Source: Notamacropus eugenii
Lineage: Eukaryota; Chordata; Mammalia; Diprotodontia; Macropodidae
Reading direction: 5' to 3'
Assembly: GCF_028372415.1 (NCBI RefSeq)
Contig: NC_092874.1
Location: forward strand, 118,493,244-118,557,243
DNA length: 64,000 nucleotides
Part shown: in pieces, positions 20,372 to 29,914 of the stretch
Numbering within the stretch: the stretch's first letter is position 1
How the letters are laid out: the number at the start of each line of letters is the position of its first letter
The notes under the pieces: generated by a model
The model's input: the letters and a program-made list of their open reading frames with translations, nothing else
The model's database searches: none
Told to the model about the DNA's origin: nothing
Position numbers and translations under genes: made by a program

Positions 20372-21509
20372 GCTGCATCTGGTACCTGAGCTGGGAGCCC
20401 TGCTGGAGCTGGGGTCTGGAGGCCTCATGTCCTATGGCACCCCAGCCTTCCTCCCAGGGTGTGGAGGTGGAGGCTCTAGCAACCCTGGTAGCCCTGGGAA
20501 CTAAGGATACCTCCATGGCCACGGAGGGCCGGTTTCTGGCATTGAGGGGCTACAGGATGGCACTGAGCCACCCACTCTTCTGTGTGAAGCTGCTCATCCA
20601 GATTGGTCATGACCCACTGTCTCCCACTGCTAGGAACCAATGTACTGGGGAGGAAGGTCTTCTACTCACCCAATTTCTTCACTTGGGCCAGATACATCGT
20701 ACAAGCAAAGGGACTGTTCTGAGGTCTGAGTCCAAGGCTTATGTCTAGTGGTCTTTCTACCATGCCCTGGGGCAGCATGAAAAAGGCCTTGCCTTTGGAA
20801 AAAGTAGAACATATATCCAACAAGGATGATGTGGAGACATCACTGAGGAAAATGATGAAAGAAACTTCCTGTGAGATGGATGCAGGTGTGTACAGAATGC
20901 ACTATATGGTCTAGTTCATGTGGCAAGAGGCCAAATACAGAGTGCCCAGTCCCAGGAAGGCTTTGAATATGCTCCACTCGGTGGTGTGCTAAGCTCTGGT
21001 GGGAAGATTTTCAGAAAAGAAGGGCTTCTAGTGTTCCATGTGGGCTTGATACCTCACCTCTTGAGAGATGTGGTTTTCTTGTGAGGCTGTAACCTCCTGG
21101 GTCACTTCATCAATGCCTACCTGGTGGATGACAGTTTTGGTAAAGCATTAGCAATTTGTAATAGGGATTGCATTTAGCTTGCTGACCTACACTTTCCTCT
21201 TGGTTGGTGACCTCATGGCTATGAGTAACTGTGGGTTGCTGGTTGGCCTCCCTCCCTATTCCCCTCTGTTCAAGTTCTAGATTCATTATTGGAGATATCT
21301 TAGCATGCAGGGTCAGTTTTTCCAAGGATCAAGTCTGCTTTTCCACCAAATCTCAGCAGCATCAAGTGTATCCATCAATTACATCAGAATAATTTGACTA
21401 TAATAACAAATACACCATCTCTGACCAGCCACAGTAAGGGTCTGATCATTGGGCTACCTTCTAAGAGAACTGAATGTATAATACAATGAGATTTGGATTT
21501 TTTTTAAAA
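20372..21509 (+). pseudogene. MTCH1: Processed pseudogene of MTCH1 (mitochondrial carrier homolog 1)
   Basis: Intronless homology runs nearly the whole length of the MTCH1 protein. MTCH1 is an SLC25-like outer-membrane mitochondrial protein. Readable pieces include [18 protein letters not shown] (20562-20615), [39 protein letters not shown] (about 21204-21263) and GQFFQGSSLLFHQISAASS near the C terminus. MTCH1 rather than MTCH2 fits better, judged by [17 protein letters not shown] and the C-terminal GSSLLF. The frame is broken by stops and frameshifts, so it is dead. The flanks AAGATCAAATGAG (20359-20371) and AAGATCAAATAAG (21510-21522) are a 13-bp duplication with one mismatch, and a short A-run sits at the 3' end. 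This fits L1-type retroposition into a SINE tail. Confidence 0.88.
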
Positions 21510-21522
21510 AAGATCAAATAAG

Positions 21523-21575
21523 ATAAGAAAAAGTGCTAAGCACATAATAGGCACTTACTAGTATATTTCCTTCCT
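21523..21575 (+). mobile_element. MIR-like tail split by the MTCH1 pseudogene
   Basis: AAAAGTGCTAAGCACATAAT and AGGCACTTACTAG continue a SINE tail that began before 20359. Confidence 0.65.
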
Positions 21576-21744
21576 TCCTAAAGCATCACCTGTTAAAATG
21601 AGTTTCATAAACAACTTCCTAGTAACTTGGGAATAATATCAGAGAACTCTCCCCACTAGACTAGGACAGGTTATAAATAATGCTTATCATGCATACAAGG
21701 GCAAGGAGGGTGGAAATCAGAGTGCAAATAAGAGGTAAAAATAT

Positions 21745-21960
21745 TTAGGGTTGCTTACTGTGCTATGATGGAAATAGTGCTAGGTTTGGAGTTGGAAGAT
21801 CTAAGTTCTAATTCCTCCTCCCTTTCTGTTTCCTAGCTATATTACACTCAGCCAGTCCTTTATCTTCTCTGTATCTTGACTTCTGCATCCGCATAATGGA
21901 GATAATAATATCTTCACAATTTACCTCAGATGATTTTTCTGAGGATGAAGCAGGATGAGG
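21745..21960 (+). mobile_element. CORE-SINE
   Basis: AAATAGTGCTAGGTTTGGAG, then a core with CTCTGTATCTTGACTTCTGC, then AATGGAGATAATAATATCTT. Confidence 0.65.
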
Positions 21961-21964
21961 TTTA

Positions 21965-22142
21965 AGAAATCACAACATAGGAGAAAGAGCTCTGGATTTG
22001 GAGGTCCAAAGACTTGAGACTGAAGGCCAGCTCTGCTCTCGTCCCCCAGTATGCCTTTGGAGGTCACTTTACCTTTGTAAAATGAGGAAGTTGGACAAGA
22101 TCTCCCCAAGGTCCTTTCTTGCTCAAATCTATAATTCTCTAG
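21965..22142 (+). mobile_element. Ther-1-like SINE
   Basis: GAGCTCTGGATTTGGAGGTC and the tail CCCAAGGTCCTTTCTTGCTC with CTATAATTCTCTAG mark this family. The HAL1 inserted at its 3' border. Confidence 0.75.
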
Positions 22143-22156
22143 TCCTAAGAAGTTTT

Positions 22157-23141
22157 TTTTTTTAATTTAACTTTTAACATTTATTTTCACACAATTTTGG
22201 GTTACAAATTTTCTCCCCTTTTATCCCCTCCCCCCCCCAAACCCGAGCTTTCTAATTGCCCCTGTGACCTATCTGCTCTCTCCTCTATCCTCCCTCCCTG
22301 CCCTTGTCTCCGTCTTCTCTTTTGTCCTGTAGGGCCAGATAGCTTTCTTGACCCCTTAACCTGTATTTCTTGTTACCCAGTGGCAAGAACATTACATTTG
22401 ATCCTAACACTTTGAATTCCAACTTCTTTAGCTCCCTCCCTCTCCACCCCTTCCCCTTGGAAGACAGGCAATTCAATATAGGCCATATCTGTTTAGTTTT
22501 GCAAATGATTTCCATACTAGTTGTGTTGTATAGGACTAACTATATTTCCCTCCATCCTATCCTGTCCCCCTTTACTTCTGTTTTCTTATGGTCCTTTCCC
22601 TCCCCATGAGTGTCGACCTCGTATTGCATTCTCCTCCCCATGCCCTCCCCTCCATCCTCCCCCCCACCCTGCTTGTGCCCCTGTCCCCCACTCTCCTGTA
22701 TTATGAGATAGGTTTTCCTATTAAAATGAGTGTGCATTATATTCTTTCCTTTAGTGGAATGTGATGAGAGTAGACCTCATGTTTTTCTCTTGCCTCCCCT
22801 CTTTATCCCACCACTAATAAGTCTTTTGCTTGCCTCTTTTATGAGAGATAATTTGCCCCATATAACTTCTCCCTTTCTCCTCCCAATATTTCTCTCTCAC
22901 TGCTTGATTTCATTTTTTTTTTTAAGATATGATCCCATCCTCTTCAATTCACTCTGTGCACTCTGTCTCTATGTATGTGTGCGTGTGTGCATGTGTGTGT
23001 GTGTGTACTCCCACCCAGTACCCAGATACTGAAATGTTTCAAGAGTTATAAATATTGTCTTTCCATGTAGGAATGTAAACAGTTCAACTTTAGTAAGTCC
23101 CTTATGACTTCTCTTTGCTGTTCACCTTTTCATGGTTCTCT
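22157..23141 (-). other. HAL1 3' UTR
   Basis: It is rich in G and A on the sense strand, with GGGGGACAGG-type blocks. It contains GGAGGGAAATATAGTTAGTC, which also occurs in the 3' UTR of the other HAL1 near 11919. A (CA)n run at about 22975-23010 varies in length in such elements. It joins directly to the ORF1 stop codon. Confidence 0.85.
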
Positions 23142-24230
23142 TCATTCTTGTGTTAGAAAGTCAAATTTTCTTTCCAGCTCTGGTCTTTTCATCAGGAAAA
23201 TTTGAAAGTCCTCTATTTCATTGAAAGACCATTTTTTCTCCTGAAGTATTATACTCAGTTTTGCTGGGTAGGTGATTCTTGGCTTCAGTCCTAGTTCCTT
23301 TGACTTCTGGAATATCCTATTCCATTCCCTTCTATCCCTCAATGTAGAGGGTGCCAGATCTTGTGCTATCCTGATTGTATTTCCACAATACTTGAATTGT
23401 TTCTTTCTAGCTGCTTGCAATATTTTCTCTTTCACCTGGGAATTCTGGAATTTGGCCACAATGCTCCTAGGAGTTTCTCTTTTTGGATCTCTTTCATGCG
23501 GTGTTCTGCGGATTCCTTGAATATTTATTTTGCCCTCTGGTTCTAGAATCTCAGGGCAGTTTTCCTTGATAATTTCATGGAAGATGATGTCTAGGCTCTT
23601 CTTTTGATCATGGTTTTCAGGTAGTCCCAGAATTTTTACATTGTCTCTCCTGGATCTATTTTCCAGGTCAGTTGTTTTTCCAATAAGATATTTCACATTA
23701 TCTTCCATTTTTCGAATCTGTGCGGTATGTTCTGAGATATCTGTCTTTCTCGAAAAATCCTTAGCGTCCATCTGTACTATTCCAGTTTTGAAAGATCTAT
23801 TTTCTTCAGTGAGCTTTTGAATCTCCTTTTCCATTTGGTTAATTCTGCTTTTGAAAGCATTCTTCTCCTCATTGGCCCCTTGCACCTCCCCTGCCAGCTG
23901 AGTTAGGCTAGTTCTCAAGGTGCCAATTTCTTCAAGATTTTTTTGGTTCTCCTTTAGCAGGGAGCTGATCTGCTTTTCATGCTTCTCCCTCATCCCTCTC
24001 ATTTCTCTTCCCAGTCTTTCCTCCACCTCTCTAACTTGATTTTCAAAATTCCTCTTGAGCTCTTCCATGGCCCGAGCCCATTGGGTGGGCTGGGACACAG
24101 AATCCTCGATTTCTGTGTCTTTGCCTGATGGCAAGCATTGTTCCTCCCCAACAGAAAGGAAGGGAGGAAGTGTCTTTTCTCCGATAAAGTACCCTTCAAT
24201 AGTTTTATTTCTTTTCCCTTTTCTTGGCAT
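23142..24230 (-). CDS. HAL1 ORF1 protein, L1 ORF1p-like RNA chaperone, 362 aa
   Basis: In L1-type retrotransposition this protein would bind its own RNA as a trimer and act as a nucleic-acid chaperone. The start at MPRKGKRNK is chosen over an in-frame AUG 31 codons upstream because the other HAL1 copy starts at the matching MPKKGNK. Residues 52-187 form a long heptad-rich coiled coil. Residues 195-275 match the ORF1p RRM (DNVKILGLPENHDQ, RETPRSIVAKF). Residues 276-340 match the C-terminal domain (ARKKQFKYCGNTIRIAQDLA, LKPRITYPAKLSIIL). The frame is open throughout. Its length is close to that of mammalian L1 ORF1p. Whether it is expressed cannot be told. Confidence 0.92.
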   Translation of the reverse strand: MPRKGKRNKTIEGYFIGEKTLPPFLSVGEEQCLPSGKDTEIEDSVSQPTQWARAMEELKRNFENQVREVEERLGREMRGMREKHEKQISSLLKENQKNLEEIGTLRTSLTQLAGEVQGANEEKNAFKSRINQMEKEIQKLTEENRSFKTGIVQMDAKDFSRKTDISEHTAQIRKMEDNVKYLIGKTTDLENRSRRDNVKILGLPENHDQKKSLDIIFHEIIKENCPEILEPEGKINIQGIRRTPHERDPKRETPRSIVAKFQNSQVKEKILQAARKKQFKYCGNTIRIAQDLAPSTLRDRREWNRIFQKSKELGLKPRITYPAKLSIILQEKKWSFNEIEDFQIFLMKRPELERKFDFLTQE

Positions 24231-25028
24231 TTTCTCCAACCAGTGGCCTGACCTCTGAATGTTCTCCTCACACCCACCTCGCCTCCTGGTCCTCCCAGCC
24301 AGCGTTTGGGGACTGAGATTCAAATGCTGCTTCCCGCCTTAGGGTTTTTGGCGGGGGCAGGGCTGCTATTCAGTGTTAAATTAGGTTCAGGTGCTGAGGA
24401 CAGGGGCAGGGCCACCTCTCTGGCTCAGTTCCCTCAGGGGGTTTATGCACAGACCTTCCACAATGGATCCAGGCTCCCGCCCGCTTGGGGAGCCCCTGTC
24501 TGCAGCCGCCTCTCAGCTTCTATCTCCTGGGGGGGCCCGAGCCATGGGGGCACCCCACTCGCCTCTCAACCCGCCAAAGAGACTCTCTCACCTACCCCCG
24601 TCAGTCACCTGTTGGAGGGGGGGCCTGTGCCGCCGCTGAAGATCCCGCCTCCAGAGCCCTCTCAGATCTGTGCCTCTCGGAGCCGCGCCGCTGCCGTCGC
24701 CGCCGCAGGTCTAGGCTAGGCTCTGCGTCTGCAGCGCGACCGACCTTTTGCGAGAGGTTTGCAGGTCCCTCTGTGGGTGGGGGGACCCGCGTGGCCGCTG
24801 GAGATCCCGTCCCCGTAGCCCTCTTGGATCTTTTCCTCTCAGTGTCGTGGCCGCGGCAGGGCTGCACTCTGCTCCCCGTCCCGGTGCCCAGTCCACGGTG
24901 CGAAGGACCCCCCGCAAGAGGTTTGCAGGTCTCTCCGGAGCAGAAATCTCCCTCGCTCCAATATTCCGTGGTCTCTGAGTGCAGAATTCGCCCTGGCTTG
25001 GTCCCCTCTAGCCGTTCTGTGGTTTGTC
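24231..25028 (-). promoter_or_regulatory. HAL1 5' UTR and presumed internal promoter, CpG-rich
   Basis: About 800 bases with the highest CpG density in the window. L1-class elements carry an internal RNA polymerase II promoter here. The sequence shows no TATA box. The open frames on the other strand, including one of 200 codons at 24485-25087, are by-products of the GC content. Confidence 0.75.
24600..24930 (-). repeat. Tandem monomers in the HAL1 5' UTR, about 163-bp period
   Basis: The plus-strand block GCGAGAGGTTTGCAGGT (24750-24766) recurs as GCAAGAGGTTTGCAGGT (24914-24930). GATCCCGCCTCCAGAGCCCT (24641) recurs as GATCCCGTCCCCGTAGCCCT (24803). Offsets of 164 and 162 bases show about two degenerate copies, recalling the monomer arrays of rodent L1 promoters. 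Confidence 0.8.
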
Positions 25029-25109
25029 TCCTAAGAAGTTTTGTAAACAGTAAAGCACTAGAAATGCCAGCTCTCAGTAGCTATTAAGGAGTCGTTATAT
25101 TAGCGGTCT

Positions 25110-25320
25110 ATATCAGTCTCAGGTTTGCAATGGACATTACATGTATTATCTTATTCGATCCTCACAAAGACCTTATGAAGTAAGTAATACAAGTGTTCTT
25201 ATTGCTCCTTTACAAATAAGGACACTGAGGCTCAAAAAGCTTAAGGTTGCTCAGTTGTATAAGGAAAAAACAGGAACTCAAATCAAGGTCTTTTGACACT
25301 ACATTCAATGCACTTTCCAT
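25110..25320 (-). mobile_element. MIR-like CORE-SINE, inverted
   Basis: GTATTATCTTATTCGATCCT, ATAAGGACACTGAGGCTCAA and GACACTACATTCAATGCACT show the reversed order. Confidence 0.75.
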
Positions 25321-25605
25321 TATTTCCATCTCCATCTCCATCTCCTGGCTTCCCTGGCTTCCTTCAATTATAATTCCCAGCTTCTCCTGATCCCCCTTCA
25401 TTCTAGAGCCTTTCCTGTTGAGTACCCCAATTGATCCTGTATGTAGCTTGTTCATATGTAGTTGCTAGCATGTTGGTTTCCCCATTAGACTGTGAACTCC
25501 TTGAGAGCAGGGATTGTCTTTTGCATTTCTTTGAAATCTCAGCACTCAGGACAATGGTTAGCACATAGTAGGCATTTAATGTTTACTGACTAACTGACTT
25601 TGTCC
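25321..25605 (+). mobile_element. L2 LINE 3' end
   Basis: CTCCTGGCTTCCCTGGCTTC is the end of the L2 ORF2 region. The 3' UTR (CTCCTTGAGAGCAGGGATTG) and TACTGACTAACTGACTT follow. Confidence 0.85.
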
Positions 25606-26329
25606 TTTCACTGCCCTTCCCCCAGCCCCATATCCTATTTCTTCACTGAGTCCTGGTGCCCTCAGTCCTTGCCATGCCACTCCTCAATGCCTTACTCTAG
25701 GGCCTGGCGATAAAAGCTCCCCTGTGGGGAGCTACACCTGCTCTTGTGCTCCTTGCTGGAGCAAAGAGCATGTCCTCTTGCAGTGCCAGCCGCATGAGCC
25801 TCCCTTGCAAAAATATTCACATCATACCAGGAAACCCTGATGCATTTAACTGTTTTCTGGTGCATCAGGTTAGTATGCATCTCTAGGCAATTTTCAAATC
25901 TGCAGTTAAAACTCAGCTCAGAGAACTCCAGAGGGAAGTGTTTAACATTGCAGCCCACTCTTTCCCCCTTGGACCTCAGGTGCAGTTCTCAAAGTGCCTG
26001 GGTTGCCACCCTAGGTCACCACTCTGCAGGACTCTGCTCCCCTCCTTCCTCGACTTCCTGCCGAGAAGGGAAAGGAGTAGGAGGGAGAACAATAATGTTG
26101 CTAAAAGGAAAAGGAAAAAGCATTTGAAAGAAAATGCACCAGAAAGGGAAAAAATAAGCTCAAAAGGAAAAATATAAGCTGGACAGCTTTGAAAGCAATA
26201 TAGTGAATTTATAATATACTTTTAAAAAGAATAAGATATATGTAATAGAGATTCATGAATTCATGTCTTTTTATTTTTTATGTATATGGAAATACTATTG
26301 TTTAAACATTTAGTGTTTAAATGCAAGCT
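25606..26329. other. Unique block with a perfect 9-bp inverted repeat
   Basis: No repeat was recognised. CCTGATGCA at 25836-25844 and TGCATCAGG at 25861-25869 are exact inverses, 16 bases apart. From about 26085 to 26180 the sequence is A/G-rich. Minus-strand 88-codon and plus-strand 95-codon frames have no recognised domain. Confidence 0.45.
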
Positions 26330-26492
26330 TAATCATTGTACCCTGTTATTGACTTATCCCCAATTTCCTCTGTCCTTTCAGGATATCAACTTCTTGAGAG
26401 CAGAGATTGGTTTATTTATTGTATTTGTATCCTAGCACAGTGTCTGGTACAAGGGAGGTGCTAACAAATATTTGTTGATTGATTGATTGATC
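26330..26492 (+). mobile_element. L2 LINE 3' end
   Basis: TTCTTGAGAGCAGAGATTGG, TTGTATCCTAGCACAGTGTC and the GATTGATTGAT end are typical. Confidence 0.8.
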
Positions 26493-26754
26493 TATCTTTC
26501 CCTTCTCTACAGTCACTATCCCACACTCTCATCTCAATTCCTCTCAGGTCAGGTCCCATAGCCAACAAAATGATTCATCTCTAGCACCTCCAACCATTGC
26601 TACAGTCAAAAATAAGATCACTTCTTTGCCTTAGAGAAACTATTTGTACTGGACCTACTTCTGCTGAATGATCCCTTTGTGCTCTGTTTTGGGATGAAAG
26701 AGACTTTTCTCCTCATATCACTGGACAATTATCACTGGCCTAGACATTTCTTGA
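26493..26754. other. Unclassified non-coding DNA
   Basis: No recognised repeat or coding frame in about 260 bases. Confidence 0.35.
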
Positions 26755-26819
26755 TGGAGCATGATGCAGTGGATTGAGAGCTGGAATTGGAGTCCAATGA
26801 ATTGCGTTTAAATCCCCTC
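26755..26819 (+). mobile_element. CORE-SINE head fragment
   Basis: GATGCAGTGGATTGAGAGCT and TTGGAGTCCAATGAATTGCG match the SINE head only. Confidence 0.6.
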
Positions 26820-26997
26820 ATGCCTATGTATCCCTCCTCATCTCCCCCTCTCAGAATGTCTTCCTTCTTTTAAGACTCAACTCAGATGCTACCTTCTTCA
26901 TGAAACCTTTCCTGATCTACCACCCCACCACCAGGTCCTAGCATCTTCCCTTTAAAACTACCTTGTATTAATCTTACACATATGTTATACATATTCA
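26820..26997 (+). mobile_element. L2 LINE, left piece
   Basis: AGATGCTACCTTCTTCATGA and AACCTTTCCTGATCTACCAC belong to the L2 ORF2 end. It is interrupted by a SINE and resumes at 27321. Confidence 0.8.
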
Positions 26998-27311
26998 TTT
27001 GTGTTCATCTTTCATTGCTGAAGAAGACCATGCCATCAGAGAAATGATGACATGACTTGCACTTGACTTTGTTTTGAGGGAAGGAGGGCTATGCAGGTCA
27101 CCAGCCTCATTTCTCCTCCAGAGCCATCTGAATCCAGTGACCAGATATTCATCAGGATGACTGGAGATGACCCAGGATGAGGCAACTGGGATTAGGTGGC
27201 TTGCCCAAGGTCACACAGCTAGTGAGTGTCAAGTGTCAGAGGTGAGATTTGAACTCAGGTCCTTCTGACTCCTGCACTGGTGCTCTATTCACTGCACCAC
27301 CTAGCTGCCCC
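26998..27311 (-). mobile_element. CORE-SINE with the second RTE-like tail, inverted
   Basis: The inverted head TGCACCACCTAGCTGCCCC and core are like Mar-1. The tail, inverted at 26998-27180, is of the 1000-1180 type and not the Mar-1 tail. The repeats ACATATTCA at 26989-26997 and 27312-27320 mark its insertion into L2. Confidence 0.85.
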
Positions 27312-27320
27312 ACATATTCA

Positions 27321-27462
27321 CTTATGTACATGTTGTCTCCCCCAATAATGTATAAGTTCCTTGAGGGCAAGAATTGTTTCATTTTTACCATTGTACCACT
27401 AATACTTAGCATAGTCTTATCACTTACTATCTGCTTAATAAATGTTTGTCTGTTGATTGTTT
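27321..27462 (+). mobile_element. L2 LINE, right piece
   Basis: TAAGTTCCTTGAGGGCAAGA and TGCTTAATAAATGTTTGTCT form the L2 3' end. Confidence 0.85.
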
Positions 27463-27479
27463 GAATTGAGCTGAATTTG

Positions 27480-27715
27480 GATGTGAAGTAGCATACCCAG
27501 TCAGTAAGAACTAAATTCAAATCCTGCTTCAGATACTTCCTAGCTGGGTGACCCTGGACAAATCACTTAACTTGTCTCAGCCTCCGTTTCCTTACATGTA
27601 AAATGGTGGTGACAATAACTTTTACCTCACAAGGTTATTGTGAGGATCAATTGAGTCAGTATACATGTAGTACTTTACAAACCTTAAAGTGTTAGGTAAA
27701 TGCTAGCTTTCATTA
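27480..27715 (+). mobile_element. CORE-SINE, non-RTE tail
   Basis: AAATTCAAATCCTGCTTCAG, TGGGTGACCCTGGACAAATC and TACTTTACAAACCTTAAAGT keep the family order. Confidence 0.85.
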
Positions 27716-28024
27716 TAAAAAAGGAGGATGGAGAATTGAGGCTGTCAATCATACACATCTTAGTGATGTTTAAATTCTTTTTTCCAGCTGAAACCAACCA
27801 ATAAAGGAAGGATACTTTTGTATTAGGGGGATGAGAAGATAATTTGGACAGGTATGGGTAAAGTGCTTCATTGTGGAGGCTGGGGAGAGGGAGAAAGACA
27901 AAATATTCCCTAGTTGCAGTGTATTCTGAGTGCTGTTAGAATCGGTGGGAGGGAATCATTATTGCCACTTTTATTCCCAAAGCTAATGGAAATAAAGATT
28001 TAAATAAATGTTTATGCATAGAAC
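27716..28024. other. Unclassified AT-rich DNA
   Basis: About 300 bases with no recognised repeat. It holds several AATAAA-like strings but no coding frame. Confidence 0.35.
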
Positions 28025-28245
28025 AGAAGTTTCGACATATGATAATAGGATTTAGAGCTAGAAGCAACCTTAGAAACCATCTCATCCAAACCCCTCATTT
28101 TAAAGATGAGGAGACTGAGCCCCAGACAGGAAAAGTACCTTGATCTAGGTTCCACATGCAATGTGAAGTAGAGGTGGGATCTGAACCCACATCTTCGGAC
28201 TCCTAAAAAAGCACTCTTTCCACAATATACCACACTGCCTTGAAC
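28025..28245 (-). mobile_element. Ther-1-like SINE, inverted
   Basis: ATTTAGAGCTAGAAGCAACC, CTCATTTTAAAGATGAGGAG and CTTTCCACAATATACCACAC show the full inverted order. Confidence 0.85.
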
Positions 28246-28864
28246 GGTTTGGCCAATGGAACCTCTCTTGAATCTAACACCAGACTTGTAAAATTCTGGC
28301 ACACTTGTGAATTCCAAAGCAGTTTCATTTACTAATAGCCATAATTAAGGCAGAAGCTCTATTAAGCAAACAATTAGCTTTTGGAATAGAAATGTAAATC
28401 AATTTTGTGGATTATCCACAGCAAAACATTAATTCTTCCTGCTACTCAGCATTCTTCTGCGCTACTCTTCTCCACCCTCAGTTGGTATGCCTGTAAGCGA
28501 AAATAATAATTAAATATAAACCTTAAAAGGAGATATATCCACTGGGAGGGAGGCAGAGTGGGACCACAGGTTTTTGGTAGAGGCAAAAGACATGAGCACT
28601 GTGAGTTTGGGGGAAACATCTTCCCAGAAAAAATAAACTCAGAGGCCAAAAGTCATAGAACTTAGGCTGGGAAACTCCCACAACACACTGCATTACAATG
28701 CTGAAAATAAAAACTATATGGAACATCTGGTATTTGGAATTGTCTGGTTCTTTCACTACCTACTTCTTGGATTATTTCTTAAAGCCTGCTGGGATAATCC
28801 AGAATTGAGGTCAGGATAAGCAAAGGTCATTAATAGAGATGTATAAAGGAAAAGCCAGAATATC
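28246..28864. other. Unique block, possible conserved non-coding element
   Basis: Between 28330 and 28450 lies AGCCATAATTAAGGCAGAAG, AAGCAAACAATTAGCTTTTG and AATCAATTTTGTGGATTATC, dense in homeodomain-type ATTA cores and free of repeats. Open frames of 67 and 77 codons on the minus strand show no known domain. Confidence 0.35.
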
Positions 28865-29004
28865 CTACTGGAAAAAATAATGAATTTGACAACAGTAGGC
28901 CTGTGTTCAAGTCCTGGTTTGCTGTGTGCCTGTGGGTTAGTCAGTTTACCTCTTCCACACTCAGTTTCCTAATTTGTAAATCTGAATACCAACACTTAGT
29001 GTTA
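28865..29004 (+). mobile_element. MIR-like SINE
   Basis: GTGTTCAAGTCCTGGTTTGC and CACTCAGTTTCCTAATTTGT are head and core pieces. Confidence 0.6.
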
Positions 29005-29165
29005 GTGGCAATGGGATTTTGAAAGTAAACAAACCAACAAGGTAAGTGCTATTTAATAAGCACTTACTATGTGGCTGAAACTGTGCTAAGCACTGGAGAT
29101 TCAAAGAAAACCAGACACAGACCTACTATCAATCAACTCACATTCCAATGGGAGAAAAGCACTTT
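29005..29165 (-). mobile_element. L2 3' end, inverted, with shared leader
   Basis: TAATAAGCACTTACTATGTG and GTGCTAAGCACTGGAGATTC are an inverted L2 3' end. The leader GGCAATGGGATTTTGAAAGT is nearly identical to the one before the L2 end at 30652. Confidence 0.7.
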
Positions 29166-29914
29166 GTGAACCTTACAGTGCCTTCATTACCCAGAAAACA
29201 ATGGCTAAAATAAAAGCAATAAAATTCTAATAAATCATGATGAACCCCAATAAAGTGGAATGATCAGTCATAGAGGACTAATGAGAAAACATGCCTTTCT
29301 TTTCCTGGCAGAAAGGTGGGGACCATGTAATGAGAATAAGAAATATTCATAGAGACCTTTCTACTGGGGATGACTGTGGCTGCTGTCCAAGGTACCTGAG
29401 GATAAGGAAAATAGGGGTTCGAGTTCTCTAGGGTTCATTAGGCAAACAGTATGTAGTAAAACCACATGAGACATTCTTAGGGAAATCCTTACAAACTTTT
29501 AAAGCACTCTATCAAGGTTGGCTATTTTTTTGTCCACTGTCTCACTCAATTCACCTTTGACTCTTCATAGCTAGCTTCCCTATTATTAGGTTGTTAGATG
29601 AAGGCAGTTAAACTAAGAAACCGCGTGGCTCCTTAATGCTTTCCAAAAAGCTTAACCTAACAGCTACCAATCAGTCTGTCATCCATCCTTGATAGTCTTA
29701 TCCCTTCTCCTGATGCTTCATGTTCTATTGGAAAAAACTTCTCTCTGGCCCTCATCTCAAAAATGATACAGTAGAAACAGATCATCTCTAATGTTCCTTC
29801 TAACAAACATTCTATGCACACATGACATGTCATTCATAGACAGAAAGATTTACATAATATCTTCATTTATGATGCTAATTTCAAAGGAATCCCAGAAAGA
29901 AGAAAGGGAGAAAC
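29166..29914. other. Unclassified non-coding DNA
   Basis: Near 29200-29330 it resembles the LINE-like remnant at 6626-6943 (TTTCCTGGCAGAAAGGTGGG). The other 580 bases are unassigned. Confidence 0.35.

Larger units (their letters stand above)
22157..25028 (-). mobile_element. Full-length HAL1 (half-L1) retrotransposon
   Basis: In minus orientation the order is a GC-rich 5' UTR (25028-24231), an open ORF1 (24230-23142), a purine-rich 3' UTR of about 985 bases with a TG/CA run, and a poly(A) tail (plus-strand T-run from 22157). No ORF2 lies between ORF1 and the 3' UTR. The 14-bp perfect repeats TCCTAAGAAGTTTT (22143-22156 and 25029-25042) show target-primed insertion of a complete copy. Known HAL1 families depend on L1 for endonuclease and reverse transcriptase. 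The intact frame and perfect repeats suggest a fairly young insertion. Confidence 0.93.

Noticed and set aside
20434-20748. Functional 104-residue protein
   Set aside because: It is one surviving frame of the dead MTCH1 retrocopy and changes frame relative to the parent protein.
23272-23546. Plus-strand frames over the HAL1 ORF1
   Set aside because: Shadows of the real ORF1 on the other strand.
24485-25087. A 200-codon open frame on the plus strand
   Set aside because: It lies antisense to the GC-rich 5' UTR of the HAL1. High GC makes stops rare, and no domain is visible.
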